Assembly (NCBI RefSeq): GCF_014529535.1
Contig: NW_023503334.1
Coordinates: 1 to 64,000 of the forward strand
DNA from: Bradysia coprophila
Taxonomy: Eukaryota > Arthropoda > Insecta > Diptera > Sciaridae
Reading direction: 5' to 3'
Length of the DNA: 64,000 nt
In this document: positions 12,743 through 22,719 of the stretch, piece by piece
Position numbering within the stretch: the stretch's first letter is position 1
How the letters are laid out: each line of letters opens with the position of its first letter
The notes under the pieces: model-generated
The model's database searches: none
Told to the model about the DNA's origin: nothing
What the model saw: only the letters and a program-made list of their open reading frames with translations
Translations under genes and position numbers: made by a program

Positions 12743-14454
12743 ATGTTGAAGACTCTTTTAATAATTTCGACACTTTATGTCGCAGGTGAGTCAATTTTTC
12801 ATAATTATTCCACAAATTGTGATTAAAATTAATGCGTGCAAGTGAAATGAAAGTGAAATCGGTTCGAAAACGGGCAATTTGAAGTCAGGGTTGTTGAATG
12901 ACATAAATCGATTAATCACACCTCTCGCGAGCTTATCAAGCAAGTCACAAGTATCAAGAAAAAAAAGTTATTATCAAAACATCATGCACGTTATGTACCT
13001 CTTTGTTGTCGTCGATTGAAGGTGATTTATTTAAATAATTTATTTAATTCGTAGCTCATGCTGCTGGTCGTCTCCAGATTTTACAATCGCCAAAATCGTT
13101 GAGCTTTAAAGGCAATGATCGCCTAGAGTCTGAATCACTTGCCGATGTATTGGCCGCATCATTGGGATTCTCTGTCACCCATCCATCCGAGTGGAAGGGC
13201 CTCTACATCAATGATCCGTTCAATCCTGCCACTGGAGTTATAGCGGTTGTAGTTGATGGGGTAAACAGCTTTGATCACGTCAACAGTGCCAAAACCCATT
13301 CATTCGACCTGGTTGGATCGGGAGCACAAGAATCGTTGGATTCGTTAGTTTTTCGTGTTCAAGAGCACAATGCTGAGGCAATCGATTTGGATTTAACGCA
13401 AGGATTTGATGTGGTGAGTTGTCGATATGTTTGATGTCGTGGAGTTTGGTTGAAATAGACGTTACGACGCTGTTTACGAGTCATGTGAATGGAGTAATAT
13501 GTGAAAAAATTCGTTGACACACTGGTGCTCCAACGACCATTGTGTGGAACATTTCTTCCTCTAACAACTAGTTTTGTACTTGTGATAGGTCTGCCATTGG
13601 TGGCTCAGTCCATTTTTGGTGATTAGAAGAAGAAAAATCCAGAAATTTCAATTACGATTTTTTGTAAAACGTGACTTGACGTGACCTCGTTGGATGTCAA
13701 TAAATTAAAGAGCAGAAATTCGTGTCACAATGAAAATCTCAAATTTGTGTCACGGTTCGCAAGAACATCAAGTTCTTTAAAGTAATATCTCCAACGACTT
13801 CTTACTCTTTCAGCTTGATCAATATGCACCGCTTTTGGGCGATATCAAACCAACTCAAGAAAAAATCGTCTCATTGAAATCATCCAATGCTGACGAAAAA
13901 TTGTACAAGGAGCAAATTGCCATCATCGACGCATTTACCGCAAAATTGGAATCGTTGAAACCATTGCCAATATTCGTAACAATCCGTCTGTCATTGACAC
14001 CATTAACACGATCAGCAGCTATTACCGATGCTCAGAAACAACTTGCCACCTCCATCGAAGGCCTATCTGCAGCTGCCCAAAAAGCGTACAACGATGGTGC
14101 AGTTGTTGCGGTTGTAACTGTAAAGGACGATGATGTCAATGCGCGACAAAAACGCAACGTTCGTGTAACTAGAAGCGATCCAATCGTGAGTACTCGTTCA
14201 CACAATTTGATTCTAATTTTTGCATTCGGTTACTCAATTTTGCATTTGATTTGTTCCGACAGCCAGTCGATACACTCAACCTGGCCTTGTCCTACTCAGA
14301 GGACTATCCAGTCATCTTCAACATCATTTTGTGGTTCAGTGTCGTTCTAACATTCTCTTTGTTGGCCATCAGCTACACCATCGGATACATGGATCCGGGT
14401 CGCGATTCAATTATCTATCGCATGACTTCCACTCGAATGAAGAAGGACAATTAA
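12743..14454 (+). CDS. ATP6AP2: ATP6AP2, V-ATPase accessory subunit 2 / prorenin receptor homologue (321 aa)
   Basis: The four exons are 12743-12785, 13055-13413, 13814-14185 and 14263-14454. All junctions are GT-AG and in phase, giving 322 codons with the stop; human ATP6AP2 is 350 aa. It is a type I membrane protein of the V-ATPase Vo assembly, also linked in flies to receptor trafficking and planar polarity/Wnt signalling. The first exon encodes a hydrophobic signal peptide ending near AAHA. The lumenal domain follows (for example FSVTHPSEWKGLY). A furin-type site RQKR lies at about residues 245-248, as expected for the processed family. One transmembrane segment is at about 275-297, followed by the conserved tail MDPGRDSIIYRMT. 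The protein ends in KKDN, a di-lysine ER retrieval motif. A polyadenylation signal AATAAA lies at 14694-14699. Intron 3 is short (77 bp). Confidence 0.95.
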
Positions 14455-17369
14455 GGAGGCAGATTTTTGTTTAGCAGTCAGTTGTGGGAGGATTGGGAGG
14501 CTTGTTGATTGATGTCATCACAATGTTGGTTTTTTATGTGGACATTCGTTTTTGGTTTTCATAAACAAAAATTTTCTTGTGCTCTACAAAAATTGTCCGA
14601 TTTTTTGTCCGTAGTTTTTTTTTCTTTCATTCAAAATTTAAAACCAAAATTTCCATCATATCGAAATGAGAGGCGATTCTAAGTATTATACTAAATAAAC
14701 GAAAGAAAAGAAAATTTAATTTAAAACTGAGAGAATTCGATTCAAATTTTAGTTTCTCAAATTAGTAAAAAACAAACAATTCAACTCGGAACTCATCGTG
14801 TACTTACGTCGACTGATAACGTAGGTGCTAACAAAATTTCAGTGAAAATAGATCAGATATATTTCGTCTTGCGAGACAAAACACATTGACGATGCAGACC
14901 ACCTTGTTTGTTAAGACTAAAAATCAGACAACCATTTTATGGAGGTTCACTTCAGCTAATTGTTTCATTTTTAGTCTCACACATCGGTGTCTGCTTCGTT
15001 TTTCTACTTCCTCCTCTTTATTTCCGTAATTATTGCACAATGATTGAACGGTCATTCGTTCATTCAAATTTTCCAACTGAAGAATGTTTTAACCGTATTC
15101 GCTTGTGATTTATTTCATTCATTCAATTTATAGAGAAACAGAAAACAAAGCGAAATCATATGTAGCTTCACTGTAAAAAATTGTGTACAGTTCGATTTAG
15201 AGTGTAATTTACATTTAATTTAAAACAAAACAAGAAAAATTGTGGTTAATTGTAATGTATTATTTGTTGAATTAAAAAAAAAAAATAAAAAAGGAAAATA
15301 AAAGAAAACATTCCAGAAATAAGTCGTGTCCTTTGTTGCATTAGATATCACTACCGGACCAGGCGCAAGTTGTAAACTTTGTGTACTTGTCTGACTAAAT
15401 GTCCTTATTCAAATACTACAAATTGTCACTTCAACTTAAGGCATCGCATCTCAGGCATTAGTGGTATTCTAAACATGGCACTGAAACTGGACAGTGTATC
15501 AAACACCAATAAAACACTGTAAAAATCAATTTCGTACAAAATAGTACTTTATTTGACAGCTGTTGACTATGATCAATTTTGCTTGAAGTGCGACTTTAGA
15601 ATCAGTAACTGAGAAAGTCTTGTTAGCATTTGTCTTCATGTTTCAATTTTTTTTTGCCTGCATCGCTATTATCTTTGAATCAGGTCTTCTCTCAAAATCC
15701 TAGGTTATTTGTCTATAATATAAACCAAGGTAAATTCTGTCAAATTTATGATATTTACAGGTTCCAAGCTGAGTTTTGGCAAATACTTCACTTCGAGAAA
15801 ATCACAACCATCGCTCCGCTTGCGTGTACTTGAGAATACAAATTTTATCATTCGTTCAGCTGAATTGATATAATATTCACTCATGTTATCACGTAACAGA
15901 TCTGTTTTGCTAATATCTGTACTTCTGTACACATCTTTATATTCTCCTTCAGTAGGTGAAGCGCTAGGCAAGCCCGTTGGACATGCGAAATAATGCTTGG
16001 AACCCGAACGAACATGGTTTGTTCTGAACTTGAAATAACAAATTTCGATCTGATCAGAACTGACTTGAAATGATGAATTTTACATTTTCTTCGAGTGTTT
16101 AATATTCTGAAGGAAGCTGGGTATTCCGTAGATCACTAATTACACCAATTGGAATGAAGAGAACGCACCAAAACAACTTTCAATGCAAAGTTGCGTGTCT
16201 TCGAGTGTATCAACTATGTTGGTTGGATCAGTCAGGTGTAAAATACTACTACCACCTAAACTAAAGTGCTACCAAAAGCCTAAACAATTCTTGAATGCCT
16301 TTAAATAGCTCTAATCAGTGTTATTCAAAGCTGTTAACAAACAGTCGTCGATAGCGTTTTCACCTAGTACCTCAATCATCGGCCGGGTGGAATCAGTTCA
16401 CTTCAACATGAGGGATTCTTTTGAAAATCCACCTATCAAAATCGGACCCATTTCGTCTGGGATTGATATATACATGGTTTGAAAGGTCTTTGCCAGTAGA
16501 CCTTAAAACAGGCCTCACACAGTCTCGAGCCACACCTGGTTGCTGGTGGAAGATCTCCGAAGTTGGAAAAATAGTGTTTTTTATCCGAATTTTTTGGCCG
16601 TTATAAATGATCGTTCCGGATGAGATTGGGCTCGTTGGAAAGCTGAGCTTAAGTACTTTCGGGTTATGCCTAGTTTGATTAGATTCATGGATATGTGTTT
16701 GCAAAAATTTGCAAGAAAAATTTTCAAAATCTGTGTGAACTTTAGACAGGTCTGGGCTGGTACTGATGATGCTTAATGTGAACCTAACATGCTAGTTGTA
16801 ACATACATTGTCTAAGCTTTCCGTTGATACCTCATTTGTAGTGCTGGTGATTGCAGACATAACAGAACTTTATGTTAGTACAACCGCTACTCGTAAAACT
16901 CGCCAGCAATCACCAGCACTCTTTCATATATGACCGCAGCATAGAAAAGACAGTACCTCTCGCGAACAAGAGGTTAATTAAACTCCGACCACCACAGTCG
17001 ACTCGCCGTTCATCATGGACACGGTACGATGCAAAAGCATTTCTGAACAATTTCTGATCAAGAAAAAAATTTGAAGCTTTGACACCAAACGACATAGTCA
17101 AGGATTATTTATCGAGCATTGTTGTATTTACAGGAACTTTATTTACAAGTCAGAATGTTTTAAATTGCCTTTGCACAAGCGGATATTTCGTTTGGTTGAT
17201 TGTGATTATGACATGTCGTCTAAGAAATATTTCAGTTTCAGCAACGCTTCCGTATTTTTAGCAGTTTGATTGCACATTCGATGCAGCAGAATACGTTTGA
17301 AACGTCTGAAATTGAACAGAAAAAACGGGCAATGTTGGTCAACGCCAATCAGAGAATCAACCACTGAAC
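14455..17369. other. 3' UTR of ATP6AP2 and noncoding spacer
   Basis: The first about 250 bases are the ATP6AP2 3' UTR, up to the AATAAA at 14694. The rest holds only unsupported short frames. One on the minus strand at 15705-15971 looks mildly protein-like but has no recognisable motif or splice context. A 15 bp perfect inverted repeat occurs at 16840-16920. Confidence 0.55.
16840..16920. repeat. 15 bp perfect inverted repeat, 51-base spacer
   Basis: AGTGCTGGTGATTGC at 16840-16854 is exactly reverse-complemented at 16906-16920. It could form a stem-loop or be the residue of a small element; nothing else identifies it. Confidence 0.6.
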
Positions 17370-18009
17370 TTACTCATTTTCGATGATTTTTCGTTTCACT
17401 TCCAACCGAAACAGTTCCAGTTGTTTCCTTTGCTCTGAGCCACTTTTCAACTGCACAGCCTGAGATTCCAAATCGCACAGTCTTGCCTTCACCTTCACCA
17501 GTTGCAATAGTTTTTCGTTGTAGTTCGCCAAAAGCAGTTCGATTTGTTTGGTAGTGTTGTCCATTTCGAAAACGTTAAATTGCACGTCTTGCTTCATTTT
17601 CCGGGCAAAACTATTCACATCGTTGCATTGGGTAGTTATTTGTTGGAATAGATGCTTCATTAGTTTCGCTCGTTGTAAAGGTTCGAGAGATTTTGATGAA
17701 AGTTTTGTACCTGAAACAGGAAAGAAGTTGACAGTCGCCTTCCTCTAGATGATATCACTGAGTGAATATTATGCTACTCATTGATAGAAAAATGAAGTGC
17801 AGAAACTTACCGAATAGTGAGTCGACCTCTCCTCGATTCAAATTTAAGTCATTCGATAAATAAGTTACATTAATCAGCTGAACAACTTCAGGTTCAGTTT
17901 TTCCCATGTAATCTTTAGCTGCCAACAGTGCCTTCATAATCACTTGTTGTGATCGATACCTGATCAATTCTTTTTCGTATTCCTTATTCACATCGCCTTT
18001 GTACATCAT
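17370..18009 (-). CDS. Uncharacterised small coiled-coil protein (2 exons, 179 aa)
   Basis: Exon 1 is 18009-17811 and exon 2 is 17710-17370. The donor GTAAGTTT and an acceptor with a pyrimidine tract join in phase (G|GT) to give 180 codons including the stop. Two tandem ATGs (18009, 18006) open the frame. I do not recognise the product. The N-terminal half (about 1-66) is charged and helical (EYEKELIRYR, then LLAAKDYMGKTEPEVVQLI). The C-terminal half (about 85-178) is long amphipathic helix rich in Lys, Glu, Gln and Leu (KQIELLLANYNEKLLQLVKV, then KRKIIENE), predicted coiled coil. There is no signal peptide or transmembrane segment, so it is probably a cytosolic or nuclear adaptor. Size and architecture recall small subunits of multi-protein coiled-coil assemblies such as augmin or kinetochore complexes, but I see no diagnostic motif. 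Confidence 0.65.
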
Positions 18010-18936
18010 TTTCGTTGAGAATGGAAAGAAATTAAATTGAAATTATACGTTGGATATCAGTTGAAAACAGACACTTCAAATCCTTCAAACAGAATATAAT
18101 GCGGATAATGCAGAGACATACAAACTTCGAACATTACTCACATTACTCTTCGGAAATAATTCTATATCGATAACGCGCACAATATTCAAAGAATATTAAG
18201 TGGATCAGCTCCAATTATTAAGTTTCTTACCATTAATCATTATACGAGAAAAGGATGCAACTGTGGAATATACAAGACAAGGGCATATGAATTGGAATGG
18301 ATGGAAAAGTGAGAGAAAATATTGAAAAAGTGAGATTTTCGTCGTCTACAGCAAACGTCAGTGAAATTTAGCCATAAATTTGCTTAAGTTGGTGTACTCA
18401 CTCATACAATTAAAACTGCTCAACCGTCTTTACACTGTTTTATAAACACTATTGTTTGTATGTATGGCCAAGCTGAAAAACATCTGAAGGAAATTTATGT
18501 CTAAATTTAACTGACCTGACGTCGACTGTAATTATTAAACACTAGACGACAAGAGCGATGGAACAATGAGAAATAATATTTCACAGACGGCAATCATGAT
18601 CGAGTTTCTCAAACCTTTTTATCGAGGTATTTTACAGTCGATTAAACAGTCTGTATCAAGATGTGATTATGGCCTGTAAGCCAAAAAATAGAAGAAGAAG
18701 AGAGAAACGAAGAAAGGGAGAAACTTTGTTTAAAGGACTCTACGAAATACTTTCAATAGCAGCTTAGAGAGCAAAGAATAAATATTATGCATCATAATCA
18801 TAATCCAACTAGTCAAAATAAACATTTGGACGTAGTTTCATACCATTTTTTATGTGTCGATGTACAGTTCAACCCCAACCCCCTCTCCGAGCTGATGCAT
18901 AATGATAGTCTTACCACACAGAGACATATAAAAACG
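18010..18936. other. Noncoding spacer upstream of the coiled-coil gene
   Basis: It contains the presumed promoter and 5' UTR of the minus-strand gene ending at 18009. I see no clear promoter element and no supported gene. Confidence 0.5.
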
Positions 18937-19236
18937 ATTACGGCAGAGGATAAAAAGATGACACTATATAATTCTTTAATTGGCCAATATCTCTTTGTTC
19001 CTTTAGGTTTTGAAACGCTAGGTCCATGGGGTCCTCATGCAAAGCAATTTGTTTCCGAATTAGGCGAGAGAATCTCGAATGTCACTAACGAGAAGAGAGC
19101 TACGCTTTTCCTTCGGCAGAAACTATCCATAGACATTCAACGTGGAAATCCAGCTTCTGTGCTTGGAACATTGCCGTCAACCCAAGCATTGGACGAGGTT
19201 TATTATCTTCTTTCGAATGAGAATAAAAATCGATAG
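18937..19236 (+). mobile_element. Reverse-transcriptase C-terminal fragment of a non-LTR element
   Basis: The frame from about 18937 to the stop at 19236 contains YLFVPLGFETLGPWGPHAK, FVSELGERI, ATLFLRQKLSIDIQRGN and ASVLGTLP. This is the C-terminal signature often seen after the reverse-transcriptase domain in invertebrate retroelement proteins (VP.G.ET.G.WG...LRQ.LS..IQRGN..SVLGTLP). The open frame extends upstream to an ATG at 18787, but that part is not recognisable and is probably unrelated. No reverse-transcriptase catalytic core is present, so this is a 5'-truncated relic. It lies just left of a palindromic element. Confidence 0.7.
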
Positions 19237-19400
19237 TTAATGTTTTCCCCTGATCTCCTGAATCAGGCCAATTTCCATGGTTCTGCATAAATAGAGTAGG
19301 GTAATTTTTGTTAAGAATAGTTGCCACTCCATGGGTGGAATTTGTGTCATATACAGATACAAATTTAGGAATAATTTTAACAAATGTTGAATAAAATCCT

Positions 19401-19731
19401 TTTTCATGTGTCGGAGCCGAAAATGAGGGAGTTTCGAGATTTTTCTCGGGTTTTCGACCCCTTACATGAAAATTTTTTTGAGTATCTGTTTTGGACGTTT
19501 GATTTTAGGCAATTTCGCGAGTTGTAGCCCGAACGAAGTGAGTATCTGTCCAAAACAGATACACAATAGTTATTTTATTATTATTATTACTCACTTCGTT
19601 CGGGCTACAACAAGCGAAATTGCCTAAAAACAATCGTCCAAAACAGATACTCAAAAAAATTTTCATGTAAGGGGTCGAAAACCTGAGAAAAATATCGAAA
19701 CTCCCTCATTTTCGGCCCCGACACATGAAAA
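19401..19731. mobile_element. Fold-back palindrome, about 330 bp
   Basis: The left arm starts TTTTCATGTGTCGG and runs through GGGGTCGAAAACC-type sequence (in inverted form), TTTTGGACG, GGCAATTTCGC and CCCGAACGAAGTGAGTA to about 19542. The right arm from about 19583 is its reverse complement, ending CCGACACATGAAAA at 19731. Arms are about 140 bp with scattered mismatches and a loop of about 45 bases. No coding content. Probably a MITE or fold-back transposon. Confidence 0.8.
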
Positions 19732-19737
19732 TAACTA

Positions 19738-20202
19738 TTTATGCCAAATACTGCGAAAGTTTGTATTTTCGGTCCTCAAATGGTGACCGAAAGTAAAAAA
19801 ATTCAGGCCTTGGGCCGAAAGTAAATGTCACTGTCATCATTTTACTTTCGCCCCGTGGGCTTGCGTATTTGCGGACCGAAAGTAAATGTCACTGTCATCA
19901 TTTTACTTTCGGTCCTCATGTGTCTCGAAAACACATGTTCACTTGATTGAAAGTACGCATTGAGTGTAGTGTTGTGTTGACGATAGCCAAATGTTTTGTG
20001 AGCAAGTGAATGTATGTTTACAGTAATTTCATTAGTTAAATTGTTTTTATTTTTATACCAGGGGGCTGCCGCCCCCTGGACCCCCGCGCTTTTCGGCATT
20101 TTGGTGTTTCTACAGCAAATTTTGTTGATAACTCAACAGTTTCATTAAATTTATGTTTTGTTTCGGACCGAAAATACAAATCTTACGCAGTATTTGGCAT
20201 AA
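19738..20202. mobile_element. Terminal-inverted-repeat element, about 465 bp, with internal duplicated hairpin
   Basis: The left end, beginning TTATGCCAAATACTGCG at about 19738, is inverted at the right end (CGCAGTATTTGGCATAA, ending 20202). Inversion extends about 38 bp, to GGTCC/GGACC, with only two or three mismatches. Inside, a hairpin unit CCGAAAGTAAA ... TTTACTTTCG with the spacer TGTCACTGTCATCAT occurs twice, near 19816-19852 and 19876-19913. No transposase frame is present, so it is non-autonomous. It abuts the palindrome at 19401-19731. Confidence 0.75.
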
Positions 20203-20773
20203 AAAATAGTATGCATCACTCGGGGCAAAAGTTTGCGGCGCGGGCTGCAAACTTCACACGTTTGATTTTTTTTTACTTTCGCTCCTTGTTATGCAAAATA
20301 CTATTATATTACAGTTGCCATGCATGTGAGACGCAATATGTATACAACATAAAAAAAACGATTACTGGCTAGGGATGCCGATAACCTAGTAAATATGAAA
20401 TACCCAAATTGTTCCAATAGGCAACCTCCTCCTTAAAAGAGAAGACAATAGAATTTAAGGAGTGTGTATGGCGATTAATGCTAGTTTCTTCAGTGGATTG
20501 TTCGGATTTAGGAGAGTTTTGTCGTTGTTTCAAACAACCACGACTCCTATAAAATTCTTCCCAACCCTCATTTTCTCATGGTGATCGAACGACATCTTCC
20601 TTTTGAAAGCAAAAACGTAAAGTTCGAAATGGTTCGGATGCGATTGTCAAAGTCAAAACTTTGTAACATTTAAAAAAGTCGGAGATAGGAAAACGTGCGC
20701 CCGTGTGTTCAATAGGTTTTTCTACCTGCAAAATTTAAACGATTCACAAACTTGAATTAAACCGACCGAAATA
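20203..20773. other. Spacer and promoter region of PTRH2
   Basis: About 570 bases between the terminal-inverted-repeat element and the PTRH2 start codon. The 5' UTR and promoter of PTRH2 must lie here; I see no clear TATA box. A short GC-rich patch with AAGTTTGC facing GCAAACTT is at 20230-20254. Confidence 0.4.
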
Positions 20774-21432
20774 ATGTCGGATTTAGGTCTTAAGGACTTT
20801 TCACAATTAGTTAGTGGTGCAGCAATTCTATTATCATTCTTCGCTGGCTACAAATACGGATTACGAAATGTGTCATCAACTGAGACCAAACAAACATCAT
20901 CGAAGAAAAATGAACCCGAATTTGCAACGAATGAAGGTTTGAGAGTAAGTTACTCGAATGCCACCCGATAATTCCCATAGTAAATATAATCAAAATCTTA
21001 GCAATTTCGCGACAATGGTGACTGTAAGATGCTACTCATTGTACGAAACGATCTGAAAATGGGCAAGGGGAAAATAGCAGCTCAATGCGGTTCGTACAAA
21101 AAATCAATGAATGTTTCGTGCGGAGTCGACTGTCTAATCATTTGTTTACAGGTCATGCTGCAGTCGGTGCCTACGAAACAGCAATTAAACGATATCCTAG
21201 CCTTGTTAGACACTGGCAATTAAATGGTTGTCCGAAAATTGCCGTGAAATGCGAGAGTAAAGCGGAAATCATCGAACTACGCAATAAAGCACAGGCAAAG
21301 GACTTTAACACCTGCATGATTCGTGATGCTGGACGAACTCAAGTAGAACCAAACACGATAACAGTGTTGGCCATCGGGCCCGCTCAAAGTGATGCGTTGG
21401 ATCAAATTACACGGCACCTGAAGTTGTTATGA
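20774..21432 (+). CDS. PTRH2: Peptidyl-tRNA hydrolase 2, mitochondrial (179 aa)
   Basis: PTRH2 (Bit1) cleaves peptidyl-tRNA, recycling tRNA. Family members are anchored at the outer mitochondrial membrane and also act in anoikis signalling. The exons are 20774-20944, 21002-21089 and 21152-21432; phases agree and give 179 residues, the same length as the human protein. An N-terminal hydrophobic anchor ([17 protein letters not shown], about residues 15-31) and a polar linker precede the Pth2 domain. The domain carries the family blocks [48 protein letters not shown] and the terminal ITRHLKLL. The conserved Lys, His, Asp and Thr of the active site are within these blocks. Intron 2 starts with an unusual GTTCGTA donor. 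AATAAA lies at 21458-21463, only about 30 bases after the stop, so the 3' UTR is very short. Confidence 0.96.
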
Positions 21433-21782
21433 GTCGGTGGACTTCACGAATTGTCTGAATAAAAGAGCGAGCGAACCAGGGTGATGTTTCGATTCAAAAC
21501 ACTGTCAAAACGAACCATAGTGTAACGGGTGCCTCTCACGAAGTTCCTTCATTACAATTATCTGTGCAGGAAATATCTAAGAGAAACAAAGCGGATCTAA
21601 CTTTCGACAAGTGATTTATCTAATTTCATTCGAATTAATCGATATTCGTCGCAATTGAAAATGCAAATATTTTGTGTTCGAGTTAATGAATTTTCCCAGA
21701 AATTCCATCGAAAATTGTGAAGGTTTTAGGGAATTTCTTCTAATTTTCTCCGATTTACCATCACAATTGACTGAAAGGGATT

Positions 21783-22719
21783 CTTTTGAAAAACAGCCTA
21801 CCGAAATCGGGCGTGTTTTCTAGTGGAACTTTTTATAGGCACCTAGAAAGGACTTCGACCCTAGAAGCCAAAACCACTTTCAAAAAAATTCTTCGAAGCT
21901 TTTGTGACTGGTGAAAGGTGATCAAAAACCGAAAACTTGCACTTTTCTTACCAAAATTTCTCCGGGTACACGAGCCGTACAGGGTCGTGTGGGGTGTCAT
22001 TAGAAAGGTAATCACATGTACTATTGAGCCGAATAGCAACTCATTGAAATTAAAATTAATCCACACTGAAATATGTGCAGTTGAAGTTTTCAACAGAAAA
22101 CTTGCACTTTTCTTACCAATATTTCTCTAGTTACACGAGCCGTACATGGTGGTGTAAGGTAACATTTGAAAGGTAATTTTATGTGCTTTTGGGCCAAATG
22201 GGGTTTTATGGGGTTTGGATGCACATGCGATGAAATATGGGCACTTAAACATTTCAACTTCCCATATTTCATCGCATATGCATCCAAACCCCATAAGACC
22301 CTATTTGGCCCAAAAGCACATAAAATTACCTTTCAAATGATACCCCACACCACCATGTACGGCTCGTGTAACTGGAGAAATATTGGTAAGAAAAGTGCAA
22401 GTTTTCGGTTGAAAACTTCGACTGCACATATTTCAGTGCGGATTAATTTTAAAACCAATGAGTCTCTATTCGGCTCAATAGTACATGTGATTACCTTTCT
22501 AATGACACCACACACGACCATGTACGGCTCGTGTACCCGGAGAAATTTTGGTAAGAAAAGTGCTAGTTTTCGATTTTTGATCACCTTTCACCAGTCACAA
22601 AAGCTTCGAAGAATTTTTTTGAAAGTGGTTTTGGGTTCTAGGGTCGAAGTCCTTTCTAGGCACATATAAAAAAGTCCACTGGAAAATACGTCCGATTTCG
22701 GTAGGCTGTTTTTCAAAAG
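21783..22719. mobile_element. Giant palindrome, about 937 bp (fold-back element)
   Basis: The sequence from CTTTTGAAAAACAGCCTACC at 21783 reads as its own reverse complement back from 22719, centred near 22251 with almost no loop. Arms are about 467 bp with scattered point differences. Each arm itself contains two diverged tandem copies of a unit of about 90-160 bp: GAAAACTTGCACTTTTCTTA starts at 21931 and again at 22096, each followed by ACACGAGCCGTACA and GAAAGGTAAT. Open frames in it (22166-22669 and others) are shadows of the symmetry, not genes. No transposase is present. Confidence 0.85.

Noticed and set aside
15705..15971. Minus-strand 88-codon frame with protein-like residues
   Set aside because: No motif, no splice partner and no neighbouring coding evidence; open frames of this length occur by chance here.
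16393..16704. 103-codon minus-strand frame
   Set aside because: No motif; the DNA looks like old repeat sequence and the opposite strand is equally open.
22166..22669. 167-codon open frame
   Set aside because: It lies wholly within the 937 bp palindrome, and mirrored frames appear on the other strand; it is a by-product of the repeat, with no domain.
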